Below, piece after piece: positions 44,611-52,948 of a stretch of 64,000 nucleotides of DNA. Each line of letters starts with the position of its first letter. Within the stretch, counting starts at the first letter, position 1. Below the pieces are notes generated by a model. That model was not told where the DNA came from and did not search any database. It saw only the letters and a list, made by a program, of their open reading frames with translations. Made by a program: the position numbers and the translations under genes. Origin of the DNA: Actinoallomurus spadix (GTDB taxonomy: Bacteria; Actinomycetota; Actinomycetes; Streptosporangiales; Streptosporangiaceae); the NCBI RefSeq assembly GCF_024055725.1, contig NZ_JAMXMX010000027.1:1-64000 (forward strand), in the 5' to 3' direction.

Positions 44611-45270
44611 TCACGCTTCGGAATACCTGATCCCAGGTCGTAGCCGGGGGTCGGGGACCGGCTCGCCGATCACCTCCCGGACCGGCAGCACGCCCGCCCA
44701 GACGTCCAGCGCGTAATCCTCCTCGTCATCCCCGGGCGGGCCCTGACGCGTCTTCACCGACGCCTCGTCGAGCGACAGGGCGAGGACGGCGGTCGCGGCG
44801 AGTTCCTTGCGGGTGGGGCGGCGGGCGGCGTCCCAGCGGCCGGGGGTGAGGTTCTCGACGATGGCGCGGAGACCGGTGAGCTTCTCGTCCGGGTCGGTGA
44901 CGAGGCGGGGCCGGCCGTAGATCACGGCGCTGCGGTAGTTGATCGAGTGGTGGAAGACGGAGCGAGCGAGGACGAGCCCGTCGACGTGGGTGACCGTGAC
45001 GCAGATCTCATCATCGGTCCGCAGGCTGACGGCGCCGGTCGAGCCGTGGAGGTAGAGGGTGTCCCCGTCGCGGCCGTACCCGGTCGGCAGCACGCGCGGC
45101 GCGCCGTCGACGATCACGCCGAGGTGGCAGATGCGCGCGGCGTCGAGGAGGTCGTACAGCGCCTGCCGGTCGGTGGCGGCGCGCTCGGAGAGGCGGCGGA
45201 CGCGCGTGCGCTCGGTGGGGGAGAGCGGCGCCCCGCCGGAAGGTGCCTCGGAGATCGGCGAAGTCGTCAT
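44611..45270 (-). CDS. Pyridoxamine 5'-phosphate oxidase-like flavin-binding protein
   Basis: About 219 residues from ATG 45270 (GTG 45276 is also possible). The split-barrel FMN-binding fold is seen in YDLLDAARICHLGVIVDGAPRVLPTGYGRDGDTLYLHGSTGA and HHSINYRSAVIYGRPRLV (PF12900-like). Such proteins reduce or bind small molecules through FMN or F420; some confer nitroimidazole resistance, but I cannot assign that here. It is divergent from a MocR regulator with shared operator-like repeats between them, so it is the likely target of that regulator, perhaps in vitamin B6 metabolism. Confidence 0.85.
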   Translation of the reverse strand: MTTSPISEAPSGGAPLSPTERTRVRRLSERAATDRQALYDLLDAARICHLGVIVDGAPRVLPTGYGRDGDTLYLHGSTGAVSLRTDDEICVTVTHVDGLVLARSVFHHSINYRSAVIYGRPRLVTDPDEKLTGLRAIVENLTPGRWDAARRPTRKELAATAVLALSLDEASVKTRQGPPGDDEEDYALDVWAGVLPVREVIGEPVPDPRLRPGIRYSEA

Positions 45271-45288
45271 GGCCACGACGGTAGGGTC

Positions 45289-45355
45289 GAAGTGGCCTGA
45301 CAGGTATGGCCACTTCCTAGCGGAAACAGGGGACCACTTTGTCGCGGGACCACTT
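45289..45355. promoter_or_regulatory. Repeated CCACTT boxes between flavoprotein and MocR genes
   Basis: A 9-bp inverted repeat GAAGTGGCC (45289-45297) / GGCCACTTC (45308-45316) is followed by direct CCACTT boxes at 45334-45339 and 45350-45355; the last two straddle the TTG start of the MocR gene. Mixed inverted and direct hexamer boxes are typical of MocR/PdxR operators, so autoregulation plus control of the divergent gene is likely. Confidence 0.6.
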
Positions 45356-46757
45356 CGACCTGCCCCTCGTCGTCGATCGCGACGCCGGGACGCCGCTCAG
45401 CGTCCAGCTGGGCGGGCAGCTGCGCGCGGCGATGGGCGAGGGGCGCCTGAAGGCCGGGGAACGCCTCCCGTCGAGCCGGGCGCTGGCGTCCGCCCTGGGA
45501 GTCAGCCGCACCGTGGTCACCGAGGCGTACGAGCAACTGTACGCCGAGGGCTGGATCGAGGGCCGGCACGGATCGGGCACGTACGTCGCCGACATCTCCG
45601 GCGTCGCCCCGCCGGGCGGCGGGTTCCTCCGTGCGGTCCCGCCGGTGCCGGCCGACCCGGCGCCGGCCGGCGGGGCCGCCATCGACCTGCGGCCCGGCGT
45701 CCCCTGGGTGCACGGGCTGGACACGCCCGCGTGGCGGCGCGCGTGGCGGCTGGCGGGGACCGTGACCCCGGACGGGCGGCCGGATCCGCGCGGCCTGCCG
45801 GGGCTCCGCGCGGCGCTCGTCGACTACCTGCGGCGCAGCCGCGGCGTCGCGTGCCCGGTGGAGCGGATCCTGGTGACGCGGGGCGCGACGAACGGCCTGG
45901 ACCTGCTCGGGGCGGCCGTGCTGCGGCCCGGCGACCGGGTCGGTGTGGAGGAGCCGGGGTACACCAAGGCGCGGGCGACGCTGGCGGCGCGGGGCGCGGA
46001 GGTGGTGCCGTGCCCGGTGGACGGGTCCGGGCTGATCGTCGACGCGCTGCCCGACGGCCTCCGCGTCGTCTACACGACCCCGTCGCACCAGTACCCGCTC
46101 GGCGGCCGGCTGCCGGTGCCGCGCCGTCAGGCGCTGGTGGCGTGGGCGCGGCGCACCGGCGCGCTGATCGCCGAGGACGACTACGACAGCGAGTTCCGGT
46201 ACGACGTGGCGCCGCTGCCCGCGCTGTACGGGCTGGATCCCGAGGTGACGGTGTACCTCGGCACCACGGCGAAGACGCTGGCGCCCGACGTCGGCGTCGG
46301 CTGGCTGGTGGCGCGCCCGGACCTCGTCGCGGCGATCACGGACCTGCGGGATCGGGTCAACGACCGTACGGCGATGGTGCCGCAGGAGGCGGTGCGCATC
46401 CTGATCGAGCGCGGCGACCTCGACCGGCACGTGCGGCGGATGCGGGCGGAGTACGCGCGGCGCCGTGCGGCCGTGGTCGAGGCGCTCGGCGACCTTCCGC
46501 TGCGCGGGGAGACCGCCGGGCTGCACATCGTCCTCGAACTGCCACCGGACGCCGCGACCCGGGTCGTCGAGCGCGCGGCGGAGCACGGTGTCCTGCTCGA
46601 CACGATGGAGCGGCGGTTCGGCGGGCCGCCGGTCGTGCACGGCCTCGAGATCGGCTACGGCGCCGCCGCGCTCGCGCAGGTCAGGACCGGCTGCGCGCTC
46701 GTACGTGCGCTGGTCCGGGAGGCTCTATCCGGTCCGGCGCGTGCGGCCGCCGGCTAA
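45339..46757 (+). CDS. MocR/PdxR-family transcriptional regulator (GntR HTH + aminotransferase domain)
   Basis: 472 residues starting at TTG 45339 with AGGGG upstream. Residues 12-80 form a GntR winged helix (LSVQLGGQLRAAMGEGRLKAGERLPSSRALASALGVSRTVVTEAYEQL). Residues about 110-465 are a class I aminotransferase fold with LVTRGATNGLDLLGAAVL, EDDYDSEFRY and the PLP lysine in GTTAKTLAP. Family members sense PLP and often activate pyridoxal synthase or related genes. The divergent FMN-binding oxidase-like gene and the CCACTT boxes fit this role. The 3' end overlaps the convergent amidase-like gene by 77 bp. Confidence 0.92.
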   Translation: MSRDHFDLPLVVDRDAGTPLSVQLGGQLRAAMGEGRLKAGERLPSSRALASALGVSRTVVTEAYEQLYAEGWIEGRHGSGTYVADISGVAPPGGGFLRAVPPVPADPAPAGGAAIDLRPGVPWVHGLDTPAWRRAWRLAGTVTPDGRPDPRGLPGLRAALVDYLRRSRGVACPVERILVTRGATNGLDLLGAAVLRPGDRVGVEEPGYTKARATLAARGAEVVPCPVDGSGLIVDALPDGLRVVYTTPSHQYPLGGRLPVPRRQALVAWARRTGALIAEDDYDSEFRYDVAPLPALYGLDPEVTVYLGTTAKTLAPDVGVGWLVARPDLVAAITDLRDRVNDRTAMVPQEAVRILIERGDLDRHVRRMRAEYARRRAAVVEALGDLPLRGETAGLHIVLELPPDAATRVVERAAEHGVLLDTMERRFGGPPVVHGLEIGYGAAALAQVRTGCALVRALVREALSGPARAAAG

Positions 46758-47370
46758 GCAGGGCGTCCGGGTTGGCCGAGGCGGTCTCCTCACCGGGCGC
46801 CACCCGGGGCCGGGGAATTCCCACGGGCGCCTCCGGGCCGGTGATCTTCCGGGTGTCGATCCGGCCGGGGTCCGAGGAGGTCGCCCCGGGCACCTGGGAC
46901 GCGCCGTAGTGCCCGCCGCGCGCCCAGGGCCGGCGCCCGCGGACGGCGTCGTACGCCTCCGGCCGGGGCAGCGGCGGGCCGGCGGGCCACCGGCGCGGCA
47001 CGTGCCAGCCGTCGAGCCAGACGACGATCCGGTCCAGGCCGTTCAGGGGGCCGGTCGTGAACGGCTCGTGGGAGAGCCCGACGACGACGATCTGGAGGCA
47101 GGCGCGGCCCTCGCGGCCCACCTCGTCGGGGAGGAGGTTCGCGGCCCGCGTGGCGGGCACCATCTGCACGATCTCGCCGCTGCAGGGGTTCCACACGAGG
47201 TGGGCGCTGTGTCCCTGCTGCTCCAGGCGCTGGGCCACGGAGCGAGCGGAGATCCGGCGCGGGTCGTTCTCGCTGGTGTGCCAGACCGCACGGGGCGCGC
47301 CGCCCTTGAGCGATCCGCCGTCATACGCGGTATGCAGGCGTCCGGCGCCAGGCAGCCATGCGTCGGCCAC
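46681..47370 (-). CDS. N-acetylmuramoyl-L-alanine amidase (amidase_2/PGRP-like) protein
   Basis: 229 residues. The N-terminus (GGAPRAVWHTSENDPRRISARSVAQRLEQQGHSAHLVWNPCSGEIVQMVPATRAA) matches the amidase_2 fold with a Zn-ligand His in WHTSE. The second ligand region is GGHYGASQVPGATSSDPGRID, close to the usual GHxxVxx-xxDPG motif. No signal peptide or membrane segment; a role in peptidoglycan degradation would need release by another route, as phage-derived endolysin-like amidases do. The last 40 residues are disordered and lie in the overlap with the MocR gene. Expressed alone. Confidence 0.7.
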   Translation of the reverse strand: MADAWLPGAGRLHTAYDGGSLKGGAPRAVWHTSENDPRRISARSVAQRLEQQGHSAHLVWNPCSGEIVQMVPATRAANLLPDEVGREGRACLQIVVVGLSHEPFTTGPLNGLDRIVVWLDGWHVPRRWPAGPPLPRPEAYDAVRGRRPWARGGHYGASQVPGATSSDPGRIDTRKITGPEAPVGIPRPRVAPGEETASANPDALLSRRPHAPDRIEPPGPAHVRARSRS

Positions 47371-47670
47371 GTCTGTTCCCCTTCATCGGGTCGGGTCCTT
47401 GCCTGGATGGTGTTTCGGCTGATTGGGAGATTCGCCCTAGTTGAGGCGGTTCTGAGGGTTTGGGTCACCTTTTCTCGTTCTGATACCCCGACGGGCCGAA
47501 TGCCTACCCTTCGTCACCCTTCGCCACTCCCTACGGCCGGATCCGGACGGAGCGGGGCCGGTTGGCGCCGGTATCCCGAGTCGCGTTCTAATAGGCGCTA
47601 CACGGTGCTGAGAGGCGCTGAGCGGCGCGCGACCGGCCGGCCGTACGCCGTGTACGGAAAGGGAGGGACC

Positions 47671-48738
47671 ATGACCGAGCGGGTGGCCGGAGTGCCCGGG
47701 ATCGATGTCCCGCGGTTGTCGTCCTGGCTGGCGGACCACCTGCCCGGCGGCGACGTCCCGATCACGGGCATCGAGATGCTCGCCGGAGGCCGCTCCAACC
47801 TGACCTACCTCCTGCGGCTCGGCGAGCGGCGCGTCGTGCTGCGCCGCCCGCCGCTCGGCCACGTGCTGCCGACCGCCCACGACATGCGCCGGGAGCACAC
47901 CGTGCTGTCCGCGCTGACCGGCAGCGACGTCCCGGTGCCCACACCCCTGGCCCTGTGCGTGGACGAGGAGGTCATCGGCGCGCCGTTCTACGTGATGGAG
48001 CACGTCGAGGGCCGGGTGCTGCGGACCGTCGAGGACGCCGCGGACGTCACCCCGGAGCAGGCCCGCGCCCTCAGCGATCGCCTGGCGGACGCGTTCGCCG
48101 CGATCCACCTGCTCGACGTCGACAAGGCCGGCCTCGGCGGATTCGGCCGGCCGCAGGGGTACATGACCCGCCAGCTCGCCCGCTGGCGCAAGCAGTGGGA
48201 CGCCTCCTTCTCCGCCGACCCCACCGCCGGCGACGCCGTGCGCGCGTCGTACGAGCGGCTCGTCGAGCGGCTCGCCGCGCGCCTGCCGGGCGAGGGGGTC
48301 ACCGGCCTCGTCCACGGCGACTTCCGCCTCGACAACGCGCTCGTACGCCTGACGCCCGAACCGGAGATCGCCGCGGTCGTCGACTGGGAGATGTCCACGC
48401 TCGGCGACCCGCTGTCCGACCTCGGGCTGACGCTGGTCTACTGGACCGATCCCGGCGACGACGAGCGCGGCGCGATCCCCGTCGGCTCGACCGTCACGAC
48501 CGCGCCCGGGTTCCTGTCGAGCGGGGAGTTCGCCGACCGCTACGCCTCGGCCACCGGGTACGACCTGACCGACCTGGACTTCTACGTGGCGTTCGGCTGC
48601 TTCAAGCTGGCCGTGGTGCTGGAGGGCATCCACGTCAGGTACCTGCAGAAGGCGACGGTGGGCGAGGGCTTCGACCGGATCGGCGAGTCGGTGCCGATCC
48701 TCCTCGACCGCGCCCACCGCACCCTCGACGCGGGCTGA
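47671..48738 (+). CDS. Phosphotransferase-family protein (APH fold, ACAD10-like)
   Basis: 355 residues from ATG 47671 after GGGAGGG; the same frame stays open far upstream without a start signal. APH-type kinase fold: ITGIEMLAGGRSNLTYLLRLG, RREHTVLSAL, YVMEHVEGRVL, catalytic loop VTGLVHGDFRLDNALV and metal-binding VVDWEMSTLGDP. This subgroup (LADAFAAIHLLDVDKAGLGGFGRPQGYMTRQLARWRKQW) matches the kinase half of ACAD10/11 and bacterial partners of acyl-CoA dehydrogenases that phosphorylate 4-hydroxyacyl-CoA. No dehydrogenase is adjacent here, so the substrate is inferred only. The 300 bp upstream (47371-47670) hold no other gene. Confidence 0.88.
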   Translation: MTERVAGVPGIDVPRLSSWLADHLPGGDVPITGIEMLAGGRSNLTYLLRLGERRVVLRRPPLGHVLPTAHDMRREHTVLSALTGSDVPVPTPLALCVDEEVIGAPFYVMEHVEGRVLRTVEDAADVTPEQARALSDRLADAFAAIHLLDVDKAGLGGFGRPQGYMTRQLARWRKQWDASFSADPTAGDAVRASYERLVERLAARLPGEGVTGLVHGDFRLDNALVRLTPEPEIAAVVDWEMSTLGDPLSDLGLTLVYWTDPGDDERGAIPVGSTVTTAPGFLSSGEFADRYASATGYDLTDLDFYVAFGCFKLAVVLEGIHVRYLQKATVGEGFDRIGESVPILLDRAHRTLDAG

Positions 48739-48745
48739 GCCGCCG

Positions 48746-49537
48746 TCACAGGCCCGGAGTCTCGCCGGCGTGGAGCTCCCCGGCGAGCCGGGCCAGCAGC
48801 GTGAGCGTCACGCGTTGCAGCCCGGGGCCGAACGTCACCCGGCGCACCCCCAGCTCGCCGAGGCGGGCGAGCGAGGGCATGCCGGGCCGGTACAGCACGT
48901 TGAGCGGCGCGGGGATCCGGCCGGCGAGCTTCCCGATCGTCGTCTCGTCGGAGACCGCGATGACGAAGACGCCGTCGGCACCGGCATCGAGGTAGGCGCG
49001 GGCGCGGCCGACGGCGTCCTCCAGGCGCTCGGCGTCCGACGCGCCCGGCAGCGCTCCCGGGACGTACACGTCGACCCTGGCGTTGATGAACAGCTCACGG
49101 TCGGCGTCCCGCAGCGCGGCGATCCGCCCGGCCTGCGCGGCCACGTCGGCGAGGGCGGGCCCCGCGCCCGGCGCGCCGTGCGCGGTGTCCTCGAGGTTGC
49201 AGCCCGCGGCGCCGGCCTCGCGCAGCCGGGCGGCGAGCTCGGCCGGCGGCAGGCCGTACCCCGCCTCGGCGTCGACGGACACCGGCACGTCCACGGCGCG
49301 GGTCACGCGGCCGGCCGCGGCGAACATTTCCGCGTACGGCGCGGTCTCCCCGTCGCCGTACCCCAGGCTCGCGGACACGGCGTGGCTCGCGGTCGCGATC
49401 GCGGCGAAGCCGGCGTCCACGAGCACGCGGGCGCTCGCGGCGTCCCAGGCGTTCGGCAGGATCAGGGGGAGTCCCCGCTCGTCCGGGTGGTTCTCGTGCA
49501 GGGCGCGCAGCAGCGCCTTCTTGGCAGGCAGGTCCAT
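48746..49537 (-). CDS. Isocitrate lyase/PEP mutase family protein
   Basis: 263 residues. The TIM-barrel signature is clear: LPLILPNAWDAASARVLVDAGFAAIATASHAVSASLGY, the acidic metal site VSVDAEAGYG, GCNLEDTAHGA and LFINARVDVY. The conserved Asp and Glu residues for Mg are present. The KKCGH motif of true isocitrate lyases is absent, placing it with PEP-mutase/oxaloacetate-hydrolase-like or 2-methylisocitrate-lyase-like members. Convergent to the phosphotransferase gene (7 bp between stops). No phosphonate genes are nearby; reaction unknown. Confidence 0.88.
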   Translation of the reverse strand: MDLPAKKALLRALHENHPDERGLPLILPNAWDAASARVLVDAGFAAIATASHAVSASLGYGDGETAPYAEMFAAAGRVTRAVDVPVSVDAEAGYGLPPAELAARLREAGAAGCNLEDTAHGAPGAGPALADVAAQAGRIAALRDADRELFINARVDVYVPGALPGASDAERLEDAVGRARAYLDAGADGVFVIAVSDETTIGKLAGRIPAPLNVLYRPGMPSLARLGELGVRRVTFGPGLQRVTLTLLARLAGELHAGETPGL

Positions 49538-49613
49538 GGGCCCGACCGTACGGGCGCGGCCCCGGCCGCCGGTATGGCCACTCGGCGGCGATGGCCGGGG
49601 ACCACCCGGCGGG

Positions 49614-51083
49614 TCATCGTGAGCAGTAGTAGGTGACGTAGGCGACGGCGCCGGAGGAGAAGGTGACCGAGCCCTGCCGGACGCCTCGCCAGCATCGATC
49701 GGAGCGGGTGACCGTGAGGGAGGTGCTCGTGCCCGCGGCGAGGTACCCGCTGCCGCCGGTGCTGACGCCGTCGGTGGCCGTGACCGCCCACCTCACGGAG
49801 CCGCCGTCCGCGTAGAGGGTGATCGAGCACTGGTACCCGTAGCCCATGTCGCACCCCGAGACGACGAGCGTGCCGGACTGCGGAGGATGGGGCGCCGAAC
49901 GCGAGGGGGTACGGGCGGGCGAGCCGGGGTGGCGGGTCGGGTGGGCGGTCCTCCGGTGCCTGGACGGGGTGGGGGTCGGCGTCGGCGTCGGAGTGGCCGA
50001 GGGCGTCGGTGTCGGGGTGCTCGTCCTGGGGGTGGGCGAGGAGTCCGCGGAGGGGGAGGTCATGGCGCCGTCGTCGGTCGAGGACTCGCTCGGCGCGGCC
50101 GCGGGGCCGCTGCTCCCGGCGGCCCGCTGGTCGCCGGGGCCGTCCGACCCGGAGGACACGAGGAGGAACCCGCTGAGGACGAGGACCGCGCCGGTGGCCG
50201 CCGCGCCGGCGACCAGCACGGGAGACACCTTCCGCCGCGGTTTCTCCGCCGGGGGTTCGGGTGGCGGGGGGGCGAAGCGCAGCGCGATCGCCGCCCGGGT
50301 CTGGGCGTGCTCGGGGGAGAACGCCGTGGCGAGGACGCGTCCGCGCAGGTTCTCGGGGAGGGCGGTGACCGGCATCCCGCGCAGCATCCGGTCGGCCCCG
50401 ACCCTGCCGTTCACGCGCAGGGCGCAGATCGGGCAGCCGGCGATGTGCCGGGCGAGCTCCCGGCACCGTTCCGTGTCGAGGTGCTCCCCGGGAGGGCCCG
50501 CCAGAGTGGGGACGGTGGGGCAGTCGTCGCGTCCGGTCGCCGCCACGACGACCGCGGCGAACGCGTCGTCGAGGTCGCTCCGCGCCTGCTCGATCAGCGC
50601 GGACACCTCCTGGGGCGTCGTCTCCAGCACCTCGGACAGCTCGTGCGGGTCCAGTTCATGCCGGACGAGCAGGTCGAGGGCCTCCCGCTGCCGGGCGCTC
50701 AGCACGAGGAACGCGGCGGCCAGGAACTCGCGGGCCGCCGGGTCCAGGCCGCCCGGGAGCTCGGTCTCCGGCGCCCGCCGGCGCTCCGCCGGGAGCTCGC
50801 CGTGCGACAGGCGGCGCAGGCAGTCGCCGCGCGCGGTGGCGTACAGCCAGGCACGGAACAGCCGGGGGTCGGGGAGCGCGGCGATGCGCCCCTGCACCGC
50901 GATGAGCGTGTCGTGCACGGTCTGCGCGGCGGTGTCCTGGTCGCGGAGCAGGACGTTGCAGTAGTCGAACAGCCGTGCCGCGTACGCGGCGTAGAGCTGA
51001 GGGATGGCGTTGGTGTCCCCGGCGTCGAGTGCCCGTGCCAGCCGCTGGTCCTCGGCCCTGTCGATGCTCGGCCACCCGGCCAC
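49614..51083 (-). CDS. Transmembrane ECF sigma factor with fused anti-sigma-like finger and external domain (paralog 1)
   Basis: 489 residues from GTG 51083 after GGGAGG. Sigma region 2 about 28-92 (YAAYAARLFDYCNVLLRDQDTAAQTVHDTLI...FRAWLYATARGDCLRR) and region 4 about 122-178 (VLSARQREALDLLVRHELDPHELSEVLETTPQEVSALIEQARSDL). Then a zinc-finger-like RHIAGCPICALR (HxxxCxxC), found in anti-sigma ZAS domains. One membrane helix (about 288-313) is followed by a Ser/Thr/Pro linker with TPTP repeats and a 85-residue external domain (SGCDMGYGYQCSITLYADGGSVRWAV...) with four cysteines. The whole sigma/anti-sigma/sensor is one chain. Second and third copies follow at 51315 and 54716. Confidence 0.9.
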   Translation of the reverse strand: MAGWPSIDRAEDQRLARALDAGDTNAIPQLYAAYAARLFDYCNVLLRDQDTAAQTVHDTLIAVQGRIAALPDPRLFRAWLYATARGDCLRRLSHGELPAERRRAPETELPGGLDPAAREFLAAAFLVLSARQREALDLLVRHELDPHELSEVLETTPQEVSALIEQARSDLDDAFAAVVVAATGRDDCPTVPTLAGPPGEHLDTERCRELARHIAGCPICALRVNGRVGADRMLRGMPVTALPENLRGRVLATAFSPEHAQTRAAIALRFAPPPPEPPAEKPRRKVSPVLVAGAAATGAVLVLSGFLLVSSGSDGPGDQRAAGSSGPAAAPSESSTDDGAMTSPSADSSPTPRTSTPTPTPSATPTPTPTPTPSRHRRTAHPTRHPGSPARTPSRSAPHPPQSGTLVVSGCDMGYGYQCSITLYADGGSVRWAVTATDGVSTGGSGYLAAGTSTSLTVTRSDRCWRGVRQGSVTFSSGAVAYVTYYCSR

Positions 51084-51314
51084 GTCACCCTCCCCGCTGT
51101 TCGGTTCGTCCCCCAGAGCCCAGGAGTCCCAGGCGCACCATCAGATCCCGAATACTGCCACTAACGACCGCCTTATGGCCGCGTTCTGCCACGAAAGTGT
51201 GCGAACTGGCTACGCTTCGCCGCCGGACGTACGGTGAGATGAGTCTCACCGACGGTGATCGGAGTCCGCTGCGACCAGAAAGAAGATCGCTCGAGGCGCC
51301 GGACCGGCGGGCGG

Positions 51315-52763
51315 TCAGCAGTTCCAGTGCACGCCGGCCGACGAACCCGGGGAGAAGGACACCGCGCCCTTGTTCTCGATGACGCACAGGTCCTTGTAGG
51401 TGCGTGAGACCGGAACGTAGGCCGACTCTCCCGGGCCGAGGTCGCCGCTGCCCTTGGCGTCGATCGCCCCGCTGGTGTCGCGCACCGCCCAGTGCACCGG
51501 CCCGTCCTTGGCCGTCACCTTCACGTCGCAGCGGCCGGAGTACCGCATGTCGCACCCGGCCACGGTCAGCGTCCCGGTGGTGGGCGGAACCTGCGGGCCG
51601 GAGGGCGCCGGGGCAGGGGCGGGCGTCTCCGGCCTCCCGGAGGTGCGCCGCGGGCTCGGCGTCCGCTTCCTCTTCGACGGCTTGGGCGTCGGAGTGTGCG
51701 ACGACGACGGCTTCGCGGACCTGCTCGGGGCCGGACCGGCCGGGGACGACTCGGACGGGTCGGCGCTCGGCGAGCCGCCGGACCGCGCGGCGGCGGCCTG
51801 CTCTCCCGGGTCGGCATTGCCTCCCGAGCCGGGCAGCAGGAGCAGGATCCCGGTGATGAGCATGACGCCGCAGGCGGCCGCTCCCAGGGCGATCCACAGG
51901 CCGGCCCTCCGGCGCGGCTCGTCGTCCTCGAAGGTGTCCCGGGCCGGCGGCGCATCGGCGCGCGTCGCGATCGACGCGCGCAGGTCGGCGAACTCGGGCG
52001 TCACGGTGCCGAGCACGCGCGCTCGCAGATCGGCGGGCACCGCCGCGACCGGCATCGCGTGCAGCAACCGGGCGGTCGCCACCTTGCGGTTCGCGCGCAG
52101 CCCGCAGATCGGGCAGGTCGCGATGTGGCGGGAGAGCCGGCCGCAGGTCTCGGCGTCCAGCGGCCGGTCCTCCGGGCCCGCCAGCGCGGAGACGCTCGGG
52201 CAGTCGTCGCGTCCGGTCGCCGCCACGACCACGGCCGCGAAGGCGTCGTCCAGGTCGTTGCGCGCCTGCTCGAGGAGGACCGAGGCGTTCTGCGGCGTCG
52301 TGCCGAGCACCTGGGCGAGTTCGTTCGGGTCGAGTTCGTGCCGCAACGCCAGGTCGAGCGCCTCGCGCTGCCCGCTGCTCAGCACCATCAGGGCGGCGTG
52401 CACGAGCCGGCGGGTGGACTCGTCGGTCTCCACGAGACCGACGGCCTCCGGGGCCTTGCGGCGGTCCTCGGGGACGCCGGTCTCGGCGCGGCGCCGCAGG
52501 CACTCGGCCCGCGTCACGGCGTACAGCCAGGCGCGGAACCGCCGGGGGTCCGGCAGCGCCGCGATCCGCTCCTGCACGATGATCAGTGAGTCGTGCAGGC
52601 CCTGGGCGGCCAGCTCCTGGTCGCGGAGCAGCACGTGACAGTAGTCGTACAGCCGTTGCGCGTACGCGTCGTAGACCCCGGCCATGGCGGTCGGGTGGCC
52701 CGCGCGGAGAGCCTCCGCCAGTCGCTGCTCATCGGCCCTGTCGATGGTCGGCCACCCGGCCAC
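51315..52763 (-). CDS. Transmembrane ECF sigma factor with fused anti-sigma-like finger and external domain (paralog 2)
   Basis: 482 residues, GTG 52763 with GGGAGG upstream; the first residues MAGWPTIDRADEQRLAEAL match paralog 1. Region 2 YDAYAQRLYDYCHVLLRDQELAAQGLHDSLI...FRAWLYAVTRAECLRR; region 4 VLSSGQREALDLALRHELDPNELAQVLGTTPQNASVLLEQARNDL; finger RHIATCPICGLR; membrane helix around LWIALGAAACGVMLITGILLLLPG; Ser/Thr/Pro/Lys-rich linker; external domain with CDMRYSGRCDVKVTAKDGPVHWAV and a C-terminal Cys. Its external domain is similar in layout to that of paralog 1 but different in sequence, so the ligand or stress sensed probably differs. Confidence 0.9.
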   Translation of the reverse strand: MAGWPTIDRADEQRLAEALRAGHPTAMAGVYDAYAQRLYDYCHVLLRDQELAAQGLHDSLIIVQERIAALPDPRRFRAWLYAVTRAECLRRRAETGVPEDRRKAPEAVGLVETDESTRRLVHAALMVLSSGQREALDLALRHELDPNELAQVLGTTPQNASVLLEQARNDLDDAFAAVVVAATGRDDCPSVSALAGPEDRPLDAETCGRLSRHIATCPICGLRANRKVATARLLHAMPVAAVPADLRARVLGTVTPEFADLRASIATRADAPPARDTFEDDEPRRRAGLWIALGAAACGVMLITGILLLLPGSGGNADPGEQAAAARSGGSPSADPSESSPAGPAPSRSAKPSSSHTPTPKPSKRKRTPSPRRTSGRPETPAPAPAPSGPQVPPTTGTLTVAGCDMRYSGRCDVKVTAKDGPVHWAVRDTSGAIDAKGSGDLGPGESAYVPVSRTYKDLCVIENKGAVSFSPGSSAGVHWNC

Positions 52764-52948
52764 ATGTCCTCCCGTTGCTCACCTGCCACAAGCGCTGCGG
52801 ACGCCCCAGAGGCGTCTTCGGTTCACGCATCCTGCCATCGATCAAGAACTGATAGGACGTTTTGATGGCAATTGCGGCATAGTGAGCAACTCTGCGTGAT
52901 CACTTTTCGCGTCGTCCGAGAGATCCTGACGCTGAGTGATCGCGCCCG

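Noticed and set aside
49960-50040. GTCGGC-type short repeats resembling a CRISPR or satellite
   Set aside because: They are Thr/Pro codon repeats within the sigma paralog linker, with no spacers.
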